Part shown: positions 1 to 6,974 of the stretch, piece after piece
How positions within the stretch are numbered: the stretch's first letter is position 1
Layout: each line of letters starts with the position of its first letter
Source: G963662655 sp963665015
GTDB lineage: Bacteria > Cloacimonadota > Cloacimonadia > Cloacimonadales > JAIOQZ01
Direction: 5' to 3'
Length of the DNA stretch: 64,000 nucleotides
Assembly: GCA_963665015.2 (NCBI GenBank)
Contig: CAXXSY010000004.1
Span: 434,001-498,000, forward strand
Program-made: the position numbers and the translations under genes
The notes under the pieces: generated by a model
The model's database searches: none
What the model was told of the DNA's origin: nothing
The model's input: the letters and a program-made list of their open reading frames with translations, nothing else

Positions 1-133
1 TTCGCCCGCTTGCGACCTTCATCGTGGATATAGTACACCTTTCTGACTACCGGACATGGGTATAAAGGTGTACAACACCACGCTTGCGGTCGCAAACAAA
101 CGAATCTGCAGGTGAAGGTGGTAGCTGGCATGA
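1..133 (+). ncRNA. Candidate structured RNA/repeat element, copy 1
   Basis: This shares a conserved frame with the element at 5444-5612. Both start with TTCGCCCG, contain CTGACTACCGGA followed by ATGG, and carry the block ACACCACG..TGCGGTCG and then CGAATCTGC. Here an outer stem pairs 15-21 (ACCTTCA) with 113-119 (TGAAGGT). A perfect 10-bp inner stem pairs 33-42 (GTACACCTTT) with 64-73 (AAAGGTGTAC). The stem sequences differ entirely from copy 2 while the unpaired blocks are conserved, which is the pattern of a maintained RNA or single-stranded DNA fold. Strand is inferred only from copy 2, which lies upstream of a plus-strand gene. The element may begin before the window. It matches no RNA class I recognise. 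Confidence 0.4.
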
Positions 134-152
134 CGAAGTAAAACAATCGAAC

Positions 153-710
153 TTACATCACCTCGATCGCCACAAATCCCGTTTTCCGCCACGAATCGAC
201 AAAGTCTTTCATGTCAATGCGTTGCGGTTTCCTGTCGCCGATATGTGCGATTAAGTAGTCATGCCGTGCCGAGTAGCCGACCACGAGTACGTAATGGCGC
301 GGCAGTTCCGTATTGGTAACGATTCTGGTCAGTCCGGCGAGCGGATTCGGATCATCGATTTCGATCATGCAGATGAGCGGGGTTCCGCTGTCGATGTGAC
401 GTATAAGGTCGTCTTTTGAGCTGCGGTAGAGCCGTGCGTCGAGTCCTTTCGATTTGACATAGACGACCATGTCGAGCGTCAGGGTGCCTTCGAGAGCGTC
501 GCGATGGGTGGCGGCAGCTACGGAATCGGGTGTGACGCTTATGCCGTAAAAGTTCAGGAGCGAAGCGAGGGTAGCCGGACCGCAATCGGTGCCGGTCTGT
601 TCATAGACGGGGATGTTGGGGATGAATATCTCGTGTTTCCGTGGCTGGAATGTATTGGATGAGCAAGCGAAGAGGAGCGCTGTCAAGAGGATCGACAGCA
701 GGGATTTCAT
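153..710 (-). CDS. C39-family-like cysteine peptidase lipoprotein (PA2778-like)
   Basis: The protein is 185 residues with a lipoprotein signal (LLTALLFAC, lipid Cys at 16). It is followed by a papain-fold C39-like domain with catalytic Cys in TGTDCGPATLAS (Cys43), His in RHYVLVVGY (His139) and a likely Asp in HIGD (about 159). C39 domains cleave leader peptides at double-Gly sites when fused to ABC transporters; stand-alone PA2778-type lipoproteins have no settled substrate. I chose the Met at 710 because the lipoprotein signal begins there, although the frame stays open upstream to 770. Four bases separate it from the PA2779-like gene before it, so the group is probably one transcript. Family assignment is by motif and by the PA2778/PA2779 pairing. 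Confidence 0.8.
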   Translation of the reverse strand: MKSLLSILLTALLFACSSNTFQPRKHEIFIPNIPVYEQTGTDCGPATLASLLNFYGISVTPDSVAAATHRDALEGTLTLDMVVYVKSKGLDARLYRSSKDDLIRHIDSGTPLICMIEIDDPNPLAGLTRIVTNTELPRHYVLVVGYSARHDYLIAHIGDRKPQRIDMKDFVDSWRKTGFVAIEVM

Positions 711-714
711 CTTG

Positions 715-1050
715 TCAGTCGCTGTCGCTGTCTGTGTCTTCGGCAAGCAGCAACGTCGCAGCCACCGCACCGGCGACCAGTCCGATGATGATGAAGGTGA
801 CGACGAATTTCCCGCGTAAGCCGGCCTCGTCGATCAGTCCCTGATCCTGCGCCAGTTCGAGCGCTTCGTCGTCGGTGAGTTGATCGACCAGTTCCTTCGC
901 CTTACCGGTCGAGAGTCCCCGCTCGGTCAGCGCGTCTTGCAGGATTTCGCGGGAATTCGTTTCTTGCGTGACGGGCGCGATGCCACTCAGGGAAGCGCGC
1001 GTCAGCAGTAGAAGTGCGAGGATGATCAGGATCGGAGCGCGTCGAATCAT
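715..1050 (-). CDS. PA2779-like small membrane protein
   Basis: This is a short protein with an N-terminal signal/membrane segment (about 5-20), an acidic helical middle (REILQDALTERGLSTGKAKE, then a run rich in D/E and L), and a C-terminal membrane span (FVVTFIIIGLVAGAVAATLLL) ending in an acidic DSDSD tail. The layout matches the PA2779 family usually found beside a PA2778-type C39 peptidase, as here. The start could be the Met at 1065, which would overlap the upstream stop by 14 bases, or the Met at 1050 used here, directly after that TGA. Neither has a clear ribosome-binding site, which suggests translational coupling. The next upstream gene has the same architecture, so the pair looks like a duplication. 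Confidence 0.65.
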   Translation of the reverse strand: MIRRAPILIILALLLLTRASLSGIAPVTQETNSREILQDALTERGLSTGKAKELVDQLTDDEALELAQDQGLIDEAGLRGKFVVTFIIIGLVAGAVAATLLLAEDTDSDSD

Positions 1051-1051
1051 A

Positions 1052-1387
1052 TCAGTTGTTTGCATCTACGATCAGCCAGGCGATGATGCCGAGCGTCAGG
1101 GTCCAGACCGCGACCTGTGTCCACATCCGTTTGCTTCTGCGGCTTCCGGCCTGATCGATCTGACCGAGGTCGGATGCGATGACGCTCAATTGCTCATCGT
1201 CGATGCTTTCGAGGAGAACGGTGATCTCATCGTCGGTCAGCTCTTTATCTTCCAACGCGGTGCGTACGACGGTTTCATTCTGGGCGCGCTCGAGTGTGAT
1301 CGGTCCCTCGATCTTCGATGTTTCGGCAAAGACAGTGCCTGCCGCAAAAAGCATGATTATCAATAATACGCTGGCATATCGCTTCAT
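1052..1387 (-). CDS. PA2779-like small membrane protein, paralogue
   Basis: The protein has 111 residues: a cleavable signal peptide (MKRYASVLLIIMLFAAGTVFA), a mostly helical acidic central part with the phrase TALEDKELTDDEITVLLESI, and a C-terminal membrane span (WTQVAVWTLTLGIIAWLIV). It parallels the neighbour at 715-1050, where LTERGLSTGKAKELVDQL and LTDDEALELA occupy the same positions. This places it in the same PA2779-like family. It leads directly into that gene and then the C39-like peptidase lipoprotein. Function is unknown; a membrane partner of the peptidase is an inference from conserved pairing. Confidence 0.65.
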   Translation of the reverse strand: MKRYASVLLIIMLFAAGTVFAETSKIEGPITLERAQNETVVRTALEDKELTDDEITVLLESIDDEQLSVIASDLGQIDQAGSRRSKRMWTQVAVWTLTLGIIAWLIVDANN

Positions 1388-1450
1388 ACGTGCTCTCCGT
1401 AGTTTTTCTCGAAAACTGCCGCCTGACCGATATTTGTCCAGCGATTTTTG

Positions 1451-1999
1451 CTACCACTCGAAATCGGGGTCGTACATGATATCGCCGTAGCCCCACTTCG
1501 AGATGCCTTCTTCTTCGTTGACCATCCGGATGAACAAGCGGTGCAAACCGGGCGTCAGATCGTATTCGTCCATGCGAAGACCCTTCAGGTAGTCTCCGGG
1601 ATGGAGCGGTCCGCTTGATACTGTAATGAAGTCCGAAAAATATTGATTGTAAAGGACGATGTCGGTATCGAGATCGACATAGGTTGGATTACAAATGTAA
1701 AATGTCGAATAACCTGAGCACGGATTCGGGTATGCAAGAAAACGATAGTCTTCGCTTGTCTCGGACGAGTCGTAATCATGAACGATCCAGTCGCGAGTAT
1801 CTTCCTCATCCTCGAGCATTCCGTAGTTGTTCATGCAGTTATAGCCAGAGAAATCACCGATAAAGACCTGGAAATCGATGCTGTCGATGGTTGCCCATTC
1901 GCTTACGGGTTCCGTGGAAGAATCGGAATCCGATTCGCAGCCCGTCATGACGAGCAGCGCGATGCAGGCTACCAGAATGTATGTCGTTATCAGTCTCAT
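1451..1999 (-). CDS. Acidic lipoprotein with tail-like beta domain, paralogue 1
   Basis: The protein is 182 residues with a lipoprotein signal (LLVMTGC) followed by a Ser/Asp-rich linker and the phrase VSEWATIDSIDFQVFIGDFS, which is nearly identical in the next gene upstream. The C-terminal half (RFLAYPNPCSGYSTF, then LHPGDYLKGL, then PGLHRLFIRM) resembles the beta-sandwich of FlgD or type IX sorting tails, but the protein is predicted to be lipid-anchored. The start at 1999 has AGGAG just upstream; an in-frame start at 2062 lacks one. It lies 11 bp after its paralogue and probably shares its transcript. No known family name; function unknown. Confidence 0.7.
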   Translation of the reverse strand: MRLITTYILVACIALLVMTGCESDSDSSTEPVSEWATIDSIDFQVFIGDFSGYNCMNNYGMLEDEEDTRDWIVHDYDSSETSEDYRFLAYPNPCSGYSTFYICNPTYVDLDTDIVLYNQYFSDFITVSSGPLHPGDYLKGLRMDEYDLTPGLHRLFIRMVNEEEGISKWGYGDIMYDPDFEW

Positions 2000-2010
2000 C
2001 GTTTCTCCTG

Positions 2011-2592
2011 TTATGGATACCATTCGTATTCGGGATCGTAGAGGATATCGCCGTAACTCCACTTCGAGATGCCTTCATCTTCGTTGGTCATCCTGATGAA
2101 GATGCGATAGAGGTCGGGCTGGATATCGAACTCATCGAAGTTGATGGAAAAGGCGTTTGATCCAGTCCAGATTCTCTCATAGAACATTGCTTTTGAGAAG
2201 TCGAGCGATTCGTTGTAGATGACGATCGCAAGATCGACGCACTCCGGTGTGTCTATCAGTAAGCACGAGCGTTCGTTGCTCGGACTCGGGTAACCAATCA
2301 GTGCAAACTCGATTAGTGGTGGTATCTCATCGTCATCGTTCTCACCATCGTATGTATTATCGTCATAGTCATGGATGATCCAGTCGCGTGAATCGTTGTT
2401 GACATAGCATCCGTCCTCGTCAATGATACAGTAACCGGTGTAATCTCCGACAAAGACTTGAAAATCGAGGCTGTCGATGGTCGCCCATTCGCTTACAGGT
2501 TCCGTGGTGGAATCCGAGTCCGAGTCGCAGCCGATCATGGCAAGCAAGGTCGCAAATGAAAGGATGACAAGGATGAAACGAAGATATTTCAT
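2011..2592 (-). CDS. Acidic lipoprotein with tail-like beta domain, paralogue 2
   Basis: The protein is 193 residues. The signal ends in LLAMIGC, followed by DSDSDSTTEPVSEWATIDSL and a WIIHDYDD motif that matches WIVHDYDS in the downstream paralogue. The end (PDLYRIFIRMTNEDEGISKW) is also nearly shared, so the two arose by duplication. It carries more acidic insertions (ENDDDEIPP) and four additional cysteines. It is the first gene of the minus-strand run and faces the ECF sigma gene across a 288-bp divergent region. Function unknown; a periplasmic or surface location is inferred from the lipobox. Confidence 0.7.
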   Translation of the reverse strand: MKYLRFILVILSFATLLAMIGCDSDSDSTTEPVSEWATIDSLDFQVFVGDYTGYCIIDEDGCYVNNDSRDWIIHDYDDNTYDGENDDDEIPPLIEFALIGYPSPSNERSCLLIDTPECVDLAIVIYNESLDFSKAMFYERIWTGSNAFSINFDEFDIQPDLYRIFIRMTNEDEGISKWSYGDILYDPEYEWYP

Positions 2593-2880
2593 AGCGTTCT
2601 CCAGTTTTCTTGCAAGATTACCGGAAACACGATGAATGCGTCAAACTTTTTTAAGCGATTCTTCAATAAATCACGCATACATATCCGAATGATATAAGCG
2701 CTGTGCAAAAAGTATATCATTCGTGCGCTCTTGAATTCCGTGGTCGAGTCAGAAAAGAAAAAGAGCGTGGCGGGATCGCGTTATCAGCGATTTTGCAGGC
2801 GGTTAGCTGTCTCTGAAGACTTTTTCGGCACAAATTGTGTAACCCTGGGCATATAAATCCATTTTATGGTGTGAAAGCGT
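2593..2880. promoter_or_regulatory. Divergent intergenic region with inverted repeat
   Basis: No gene is evident in these 288 bp. They separate the minus-strand lipoprotein run from the plus-strand ECF sigma operon. A perfect 9-bp inverted repeat, GAATGATAT (2687-2695) and ATATCATTC (2714-2722), sits near the middle with an 18-bp spacer and could be an operator. Close to the sigma gene is TGTAACCCTGGGCATATAAAT (from about 2838), which loosely resembles an ECF-type promoter; I do not consider it proven. Confidence 0.35.
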
Positions 2881-3414
2881 ATGGAACGGGAAGAAGAAAT
2901 TATCAGGGATGCCCGAAAGGACATAAGGTGCTTTGATGCACTATACGGTGAATATTATCCGATCATTGACCGGTTTGTATTTCATAGAGTGAGCGATACC
3001 CAGACCCGGCACGAGATCGTGTCGGACGTGTTCTATACAGCAATGAACAAACTTGGACTTTTCCGCTGGTTCGGTAAAGGATCATTTCAGGCCTGGTTGA
3101 TACGGATCGCCATGAACGAGGTGAACGGCTACTATCGACAGGCAAAGCGGAACAACAGAATCAGAGAGAAGCTGCAATGGGAGTCGGACGCCCTCGATGT
3201 GGATAGCGAGGACGATACCGGCCTTGATTATGGCGTGATCCGCAGCGCCATGCAGCAGCTTTCGCTGAAGGACCTGAACCTTCTGAGTCTCCGGTTCTTC
3301 AACAAGATGAGACATAAAGAGATTGCGGAAGTTTTCAAGACAACCGAAGGGGCCGTGAAGGTCAGGCTGCATCGCGCGCTGGGCCGGCTCCGGGGAATTG
3401 TCGAGGGGGATTAG
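2881..3414 (+). CDS. ECF-type RNA polymerase sigma-70 factor
   Basis: The protein is 177 residues, a normal length for group 4 sigma factors. Region 2 spans about residues 10-90 (ALYGEYYPIIDRFVFHRV, then GSFQAWLIRIAMNEVNGYYR, the core- and -10-binding helices). Region 4 spans about 115-172 (LSLRFFNKMRHKEIAEVF, then GAVKVRLHRALGRLRG, the -35 helix-turn-helix). It would direct RNA polymerase to a small regulon. The next gene starts 3 bases after the stop and encodes a single-span membrane protein in the anti-sigma position. A secreted three-PDZ protein follows, so envelope-stress sensing is a reasonable inference. Confidence 0.93.
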   Translation: MEREEEIIRDARKDIRCFDALYGEYYPIIDRFVFHRVSDTQTRHEIVSDVFYTAMNKLGLFRWFGKGSFQAWLIRIAMNEVNGYYRQAKRNNRIREKLQWESDALDVDSEDDTGLDYGVIRSAMQQLSLKDLNLLSLRFFNKMRHKEIAEVFKTTEGAVKVRLHRALGRLRGIVEGD

Positions 3415-3417
3415 AGA

Positions 3418-3885
3418 ATGGATTTTGAAAGCAGAATGAACGACCTGCATCTGCCCGAGCCTGAAAACGACGGGCATGAGACCAGATTACGAGCCGCTCT
3501 GAGGGAACGCTACTTTGGCGTCGAGAAAAAATACCGGTACCGTTTTCGTCTATCGGTGGGATTTGCCTCAGTGCTTCTTGCTATACTGTTCGTCTTCATC
3601 TGGAATCCCGAATTTGCCATCCGGGCCAACCAGATAGCATTCCAAAGTAAGACCACGGAGCGGCTCGATCCTGCTGCCGACGCAGCAAACCAGGAGTACG
3701 TCGATTACACGTCGCTGTACAATCCGGAAATCTATCCGATGTTCCACGACGAAGAGTACGAAGAGGAAAAGGCGTACGTTATCCGCAAATACAATTCTCC
3801 CGCCAAGGGCGAATTGATGATCGTATCGGAATTCGATCCGATTGAATCCATACCGGTCGGGAAGAATCTTCCCGGCAGTATATAG
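3418..3885 (+). CDS. Single-span membrane protein, probable anti-sigma factor
   Basis: The protein is 155 residues: a charged cytoplasmic N-terminus of about 43 residues, one membrane helix (FASVLLAILFVFIW, about 47-62), and a roughly 90-residue acidic extracytoplasmic part. It lacks the HxxxCxxC zinc motif of classical zinc-binding anti-sigma domains. The assignment therefore rests on position directly after the ECF sigma gene, on topology, and on a helical N-terminus (ETRLRAALRERYFG) that could hold the sigma factor. A GAGGGGGA sequence overlapping the end of the sigma gene serves as ribosome-binding site. Confidence 0.6.
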   Translation: MDFESRMNDLHLPEPENDGHETRLRAALRERYFGVEKKYRYRFRLSVGFASVLLAILFVFIWNPEFAIRANQIAFQSKTTERLDPAADAANQEYVDYTSLYNPEIYPMFHDEEYEEEKAYVIRKYNSPAKGELMIVSEFDPIESIPVGKNLPGSI

Positions 3886-3912
3886 AACTTTACATTGCAC
3901 AGGAGGTTAGAA

Positions 3913-5175
3913 ATGAAACGATTCATGCTTCTACTATCGATACTCGCCATCATCGGCGTCGCATCGCTCTCTGCAAAGCCCTTTATGGGGGTGTTCACGA
4001 GCACTTTGGATGACGACGACTACGAGGACCTCGGCGTCAAGGGCTACTACGGCATACTCATCGATGAGGTGATCGATGACACACCCGCCGACAAGGCCGG
4101 ATTCGAAGACGGCGACGTTCTGCTTGAAATGGAAGGAGACAAGGTCTATACCAGCGATCAACTGACCAAAATGCTGTCCACCATGGACCCGGGCAAGAAA
4201 GTCAAATGCAAGGTTATGCGAGACAAGAAGGAAATGACTCTCAAGCTCGAGGTTGGCGAACGTAGCGACTACACGGCCAAGAAGCCGTTTATCGGGATCA
4301 ACATGAGCGATCTCAAGGCTTCGACCCTCGAAAAGAAGGGCGTGACGGAAGGCTACGGTATTCTGCTTACCGGTATTGTTGACGATTCCGCCGCCGAGAA
4401 GGCCGGACTCGAGAAAGGCGATGTCCTGCTCAAGATCGACGACGACAAAATATACACCATCGGCCAGCTCGGAAAGATCGTCGATAAGATGAAGGTCGGG
4501 CAGAAGTCGAAGTTCCTCGTCTTCCGCGACGGCGACCGCAAGACCATCGATGTCACGATCGGCGAGAAGGAACTCGGATTCAGTCGCACGAACCAGTGGT
4601 TCAACAATATACCGAAATCGATCAAGATATTCCAGGATATGGACAAGCACCCCAACGCGATCGGAATCAGCCTGAACAAGACCTACGACAAGCAGAAAGA
4701 CGGCTCGGACAAGACCAAAGTCACGATCACTCGGGTCGAAAACAATTCGCCGGCTGATGATGTCGGTCTGAAAGAAGACGACGAGATTGTCTCCATCGAC
4801 GGCAAGAAAATCAGCGAAATCGACGATGTGTTCGATGTGATCGACGACAAGAAAGAAGGCGACGAGATCGAGATTAAAGTGCTGCGCGACGGCAAGGAAA
4901 AGATTTTTGAGCCGAAGCTGAAGAAGCGCGAAGATATCTACGAAAACAATATCCAGATTTTCTACGACGATGGCGAGATGGTCATCGAACGGAACGGCGA
5001 GACGATCGAGGTCGATGATGAGATATATCTGAAGAGTATGCAGGGACTCAAAGGTCTGAAAAGTCTCGAGAACCTCGATAACCTCAATGAACTGAATAAA
5101 CTGCAATACCTCGAAGGCCTCGATGATATCGATATCGACTTCGATCTCGACTTCGCCGATTCGGGTGAAATATGA
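3913..5175 (+). CDS. Secreted protein with three PDZ domains
   Basis: The protein is 420 residues with a signal peptide (MKRFMLLLSILAIIGVASLSA) and three PDZ domains at about 22-115, 125-215 and 245-345. Each has the GYGIL-like carboxylate loop or an SPADxxGL/DGDVLLxxxG core typical of HtrA and RseP PDZ domains. No protease domain is present. The C-terminus is a short leucine-rich run (LKGLKSLENLDNLNELNKL) followed by an acidic tail. The start at 3913 follows AGGAGGTTAGAA. In the sigma-E pathway, PDZ domains read exposed C-termini of misfolded outer-membrane proteins and control anti-sigma proteolysis. Here a PDZ-only protein takes that place in the operon; that role is inferred. Confidence 0.85.
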   Translation: MKRFMLLLSILAIIGVASLSAKPFMGVFTSTLDDDDYEDLGVKGYYGILIDEVIDDTPADKAGFEDGDVLLEMEGDKVYTSDQLTKMLSTMDPGKKVKCKVMRDKKEMTLKLEVGERSDYTAKKPFIGINMSDLKASTLEKKGVTEGYGILLTGIVDDSAAEKAGLEKGDVLLKIDDDKIYTIGQLGKIVDKMKVGQKSKFLVFRDGDRKTIDVTIGEKELGFSRTNQWFNNIPKSIKIFQDMDKHPNAIGISLNKTYDKQKDGSDKTKVTITRVENNSPADDVGLKEDDEIVSIDGKKISEIDDVFDVIDDKKEGDEIEIKVLRDGKEKIFEPKLKKREDIYENNIQIFYDDGEMVIERNGETIEVDDEIYLKSMQGLKGLKSLENLDNLNELNKLQYLEGLDDIDIDFDLDFADSGEI

Positions 5176-5242
5176 AAAGTTCCGTCTGCCCAAGGACGGA
5201 GAAATAAATCCTCCCCTCTCCTAATGCATATCCAAATGATGA

Positions 5243-5269
5243 GCCGGCTCCCCGCCGGCTTTTCTTTTT
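5243..5269 (+). terminator. Rho-independent terminator after the PDZ gene
   Basis: A 6-bp GC stem, GCCGGC (5243-5248) and GCCGGC (5254-5259), with a short loop is followed by TTTTCTTTTT. It ends the sigma/anti-sigma/PDZ operon. Confidence 0.85.
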
Positions 5270-5276
5270 GTCTGAT

Positions 5277-5320
5277 AAAACCACTTCCGAATGTCCGAAG
5301 GTCTTCCGAATGTTGGTTTA
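5277..5320. repeat. CTTCCGAATGT dispersed repeat, copy 1
   Basis: The element reads AAAACCAC then TTCCGAATGT, a short variable loop, CTTCCGAATGT and TTGGTTTA. The outer ends are inverted (AACCA/TGGTT) while the inner CTTCCGAATGT motif is a direct repeat. At least eleven relatives lie elsewhere in the window, always between genes. Confidence 0.75.
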
Positions 5321-5398
5321 TGTTGTCTGATGCAGGATTTTCAGGATTTGGGAAATGAACAGGATGGAGAAGTTGTCGCTTCGGGTTGGTTATCCGCT

Positions 5399-5435
5399 GT
5401 GATTTTGAGTCGAAGTCTGACAAATCGAATCCCCC
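5399..5435. repeat. AGTCTGACAAATCGAATCCCCC repeat, copy 1 of 2
   Basis: The stretch GTGATTTT..AGTCTGACAAATCGAATCCCCC (with variation in the middle) recurs at 25933-25969. In that second copy the centre forms a perfect CAGAC-gca-GTCTG hairpin inside GATTT/AAATC. Here the hairpin is imperfect. The 3' part looks a little like a tRNA T-arm, but no tRNA is present. Confidence 0.55.
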
Positions 5436-5443
5436 TGCGCATC

Positions 5444-5612
5444 TTCGCCCGATCGCTCGCTCCGCCGTGAATTTGGGGCATTCCTGGTTGTTACCTCCGG
5501 TAAAACCAACAATAACGCGACTTCCTGACTACCGGAGATGGAAGTTAAGTCGCGGAACACCACGGCTGCGGTCGTGATCGAACGAATCTGCCGGGCGGAG
5601 GCGAGGCTCTCA
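5444..5612 (+). ncRNA. Candidate structured RNA/repeat element, copy 2
   Basis: The outer stem is 5456-5466 (CTCGCTCCGCC) with 5594-5605 (GGCGGA, bulged G, GCGAG). The inner stem is 5517-5523 (GCGACTT) with 5547-5553 (AAGTCGC), enclosing the conserved CTGACTACCGGA-ATGG. An extra hairpin at 5485-5508 (TGGTTgTTACC, loop TCC, GGTAAAACCA) is absent from copy 1. The conserved 3' blocks ACACCACG..TGCGGTCG and CGAATCTGC follow. The element ends about 95 bp before the start of the sigma gene at 5706, so it may be a 5' leader. It does not match the riboswitch consensus sequences I know (TPP, cobalamin, SAM, c-di-GMP, glycine, FMN). Confidence 0.45.
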
Positions 5613-5705
5613 TCTCAGCGGATTATTCACAAACCGCAATTTTCTTCCGAACCTTTTTGACAGAATCCGGTTAATCCGGTGGATATTGTTTCGAAGGAGA
5701 AGCCC

Positions 5706-6935
5706 ATGCGAATGAAACCGGAAGAGAGATGGCAGCAGGAGATCGTGGAGATCATCCCGAGGTTGCGGAACTGGATCCACCGCTACACCGGGAACAGGGA
5801 GGACACCGACGAGGTCTTGCAGCTGACATTGATCAAGGCGCTGCAGAACCTGGTCGATTTCAGCGAGCCGTTCAACCTGCAATCCTGGCTGATGACCATC
5901 GCGCGCAACCAGAGTTTCGACTACCTGAAGGAGCGCGGAAGGCTGGTCCACACCAGTTCGTTTGTCCTCGAGCGGAATTTCGCGGTCGATGAGATGAACG
6001 ACCCGGCGGTGGTCGAATCGATGGGCAATCTACCTTTGAGAGATCAATATCTTCTTTTCATGAAATACTTTACGCACCAGAAGGTTTCGGAGATCAGCAA
6101 GCTCTTGAAGATTCCGGAAGGCTCGATCAAGCGGCAACTGCATGACGCCCGAAACCGATTGAAAAAGGAGATGACCATGCCCCAGAAAGAGAAGCATATC
6201 GCACCCGAGATCAAGATAGAAAAAGTGGAGAATCCACCGAAAATAACGGTTCAGCGCACCGGCTACGGGCTGTTCATGGGCTCGCCGGTGAAGGGCGTCG
6301 GCGACGTCGAGAGAATCGCAGGCTACGAGCACCCCGGACGCATCCACGTATTCGAGGCCGATTCCGCCGTGACGCGACAGGCGGAAGTCCTCGGAAAGCA
6401 GGTGTGGGAGGTGCACAACACGTATGACAAACGCGAAGGAGAGGCCGAACGGTTTCTGTACTACACGATCGAGGACGACACGATCGCGATGCCGTTCCGG
6501 GTGCTCCATTTCGGCGACCCGGACAAGGTCAGTGTCGATTTCGACCAGAAGGAGCTTGTTCAGCCGATGAATCTTACGATCACGGCGCCATCCACCGAGA
6601 TCGGCGAGAAGGAGACCGTCGAGCGCGACATCGTCAAGCTCACCGTCGGCGATACGATCTACGAGAACTGCATCCGCGTCCGTACCAGCGAAGACGACTA
6701 CCACGGCAGAAACTACACCGAGAGCTTCATCGACTGCGAAGGTCGCGAGGTGCTGCACAAGACGTACATCTCCGAGGGCTGGAAGATGGGCGGATTCGTC
6801 ACCTGGGAGAAGTGGAAAGACGCGCCGGAGCTCGAGTTCCACGGTGAGAAGTTCAGACTGTGGTTCGAGTTCGTGCTGGTCGGCACCCGCAAGGCGACGG
6901 AAGATGAAATGACTCGCCCCGGCAAGTGCAAGTGA
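5706..6935 (+). CDS. ECF sigma factor with long C-terminal extension
   Basis: The protein is 409 residues, more than twice the usual ECF length. Residues about 5-80 are sigma region 2 (RYTGNREDTDEVLQLTLIKA, then LQSWLMTIARNQSFDYLKER). About 105-160 is region 4 (LLFMKYFTHQKVSEISKLLK, then GSIKRQLHDARNRLKK). The remaining ~245 residues form an unfamiliar, mostly beta domain rich in acidic residues (VERDIVKLTVGDTIYENCIR, ESFIDCEGREVLHKTYISEG). Sigma factors with C-terminal extensions often sense signals through them, but this domain matches none I know. The Met at 5706 is preceded by GAAGGAGAAGCCC. No anti-sigma gene is adjacent, consistent with built-in control. Confidence 0.85.
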   Translation: MRMKPEERWQQEIVEIIPRLRNWIHRYTGNREDTDEVLQLTLIKALQNLVDFSEPFNLQSWLMTIARNQSFDYLKERGRLVHTSSFVLERNFAVDEMNDPAVVESMGNLPLRDQYLLFMKYFTHQKVSEISKLLKIPEGSIKRQLHDARNRLKKEMTMPQKEKHIAPEIKIEKVENPPKITVQRTGYGLFMGSPVKGVGDVERIAGYEHPGRIHVFEADSAVTRQAEVLGKQVWEVHNTYDKREGEAERFLYYTIEDDTIAMPFRVLHFGDPDKVSVDFDQKELVQPMNLTITAPSTEIGEKETVERDIVKLTVGDTIYENCIRVRTSEDDYHGRNYTESFIDCEGREVLHKTYISEGWKMGGFVTWEKWKDAPELEFHGEKFRLWFEFVLVGTRKATEDEMTRPGKCK

Positions 6936-6948
6936 ACGATTTAATGTA

Positions 6949-6973
6949 GGGGCAGGTCCCTGTGCCTGCCCTT
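6949..6973. terminator. GGGGCAGG hairpin between convergent genes
   Basis: The stem GGGCAGG (6950-6956) pairs with CCTGCCC (6965-6971) around TCCCTGTG. It sits in the 39-bp gap between convergent genes at 6935 and 6975 and could end both transcripts. A near copy (AGGGCAGAC/GTCTGCCCT) lies at 62255-62280, so it is also a dispersed repeat. Confidence 0.55.
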
Positions 6974-6974
6974 C

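Noticed and set aside
3934..5193. Long minus-strand open frame opposite the PDZ gene
   Set aside because: It is the antisense shadow of a well-supported PDZ protein; Val/Ile/Asp-rich composition and no ribosome-binding site or homology.
5399..5435. Possible tRNA 3' fragment (AAATCGAATCCCCC)
   Set aside because: No acceptor, D or anticodon arms nearby and no CCA; the second copy at 25933 also lacks them.
5520..5556. Possible 5S rRNA fragment (GGAAGTTAAG)
   Set aside because: The match is limited to about ten bases in a stem that is replaced by unrelated sequence in the other copy of the element.
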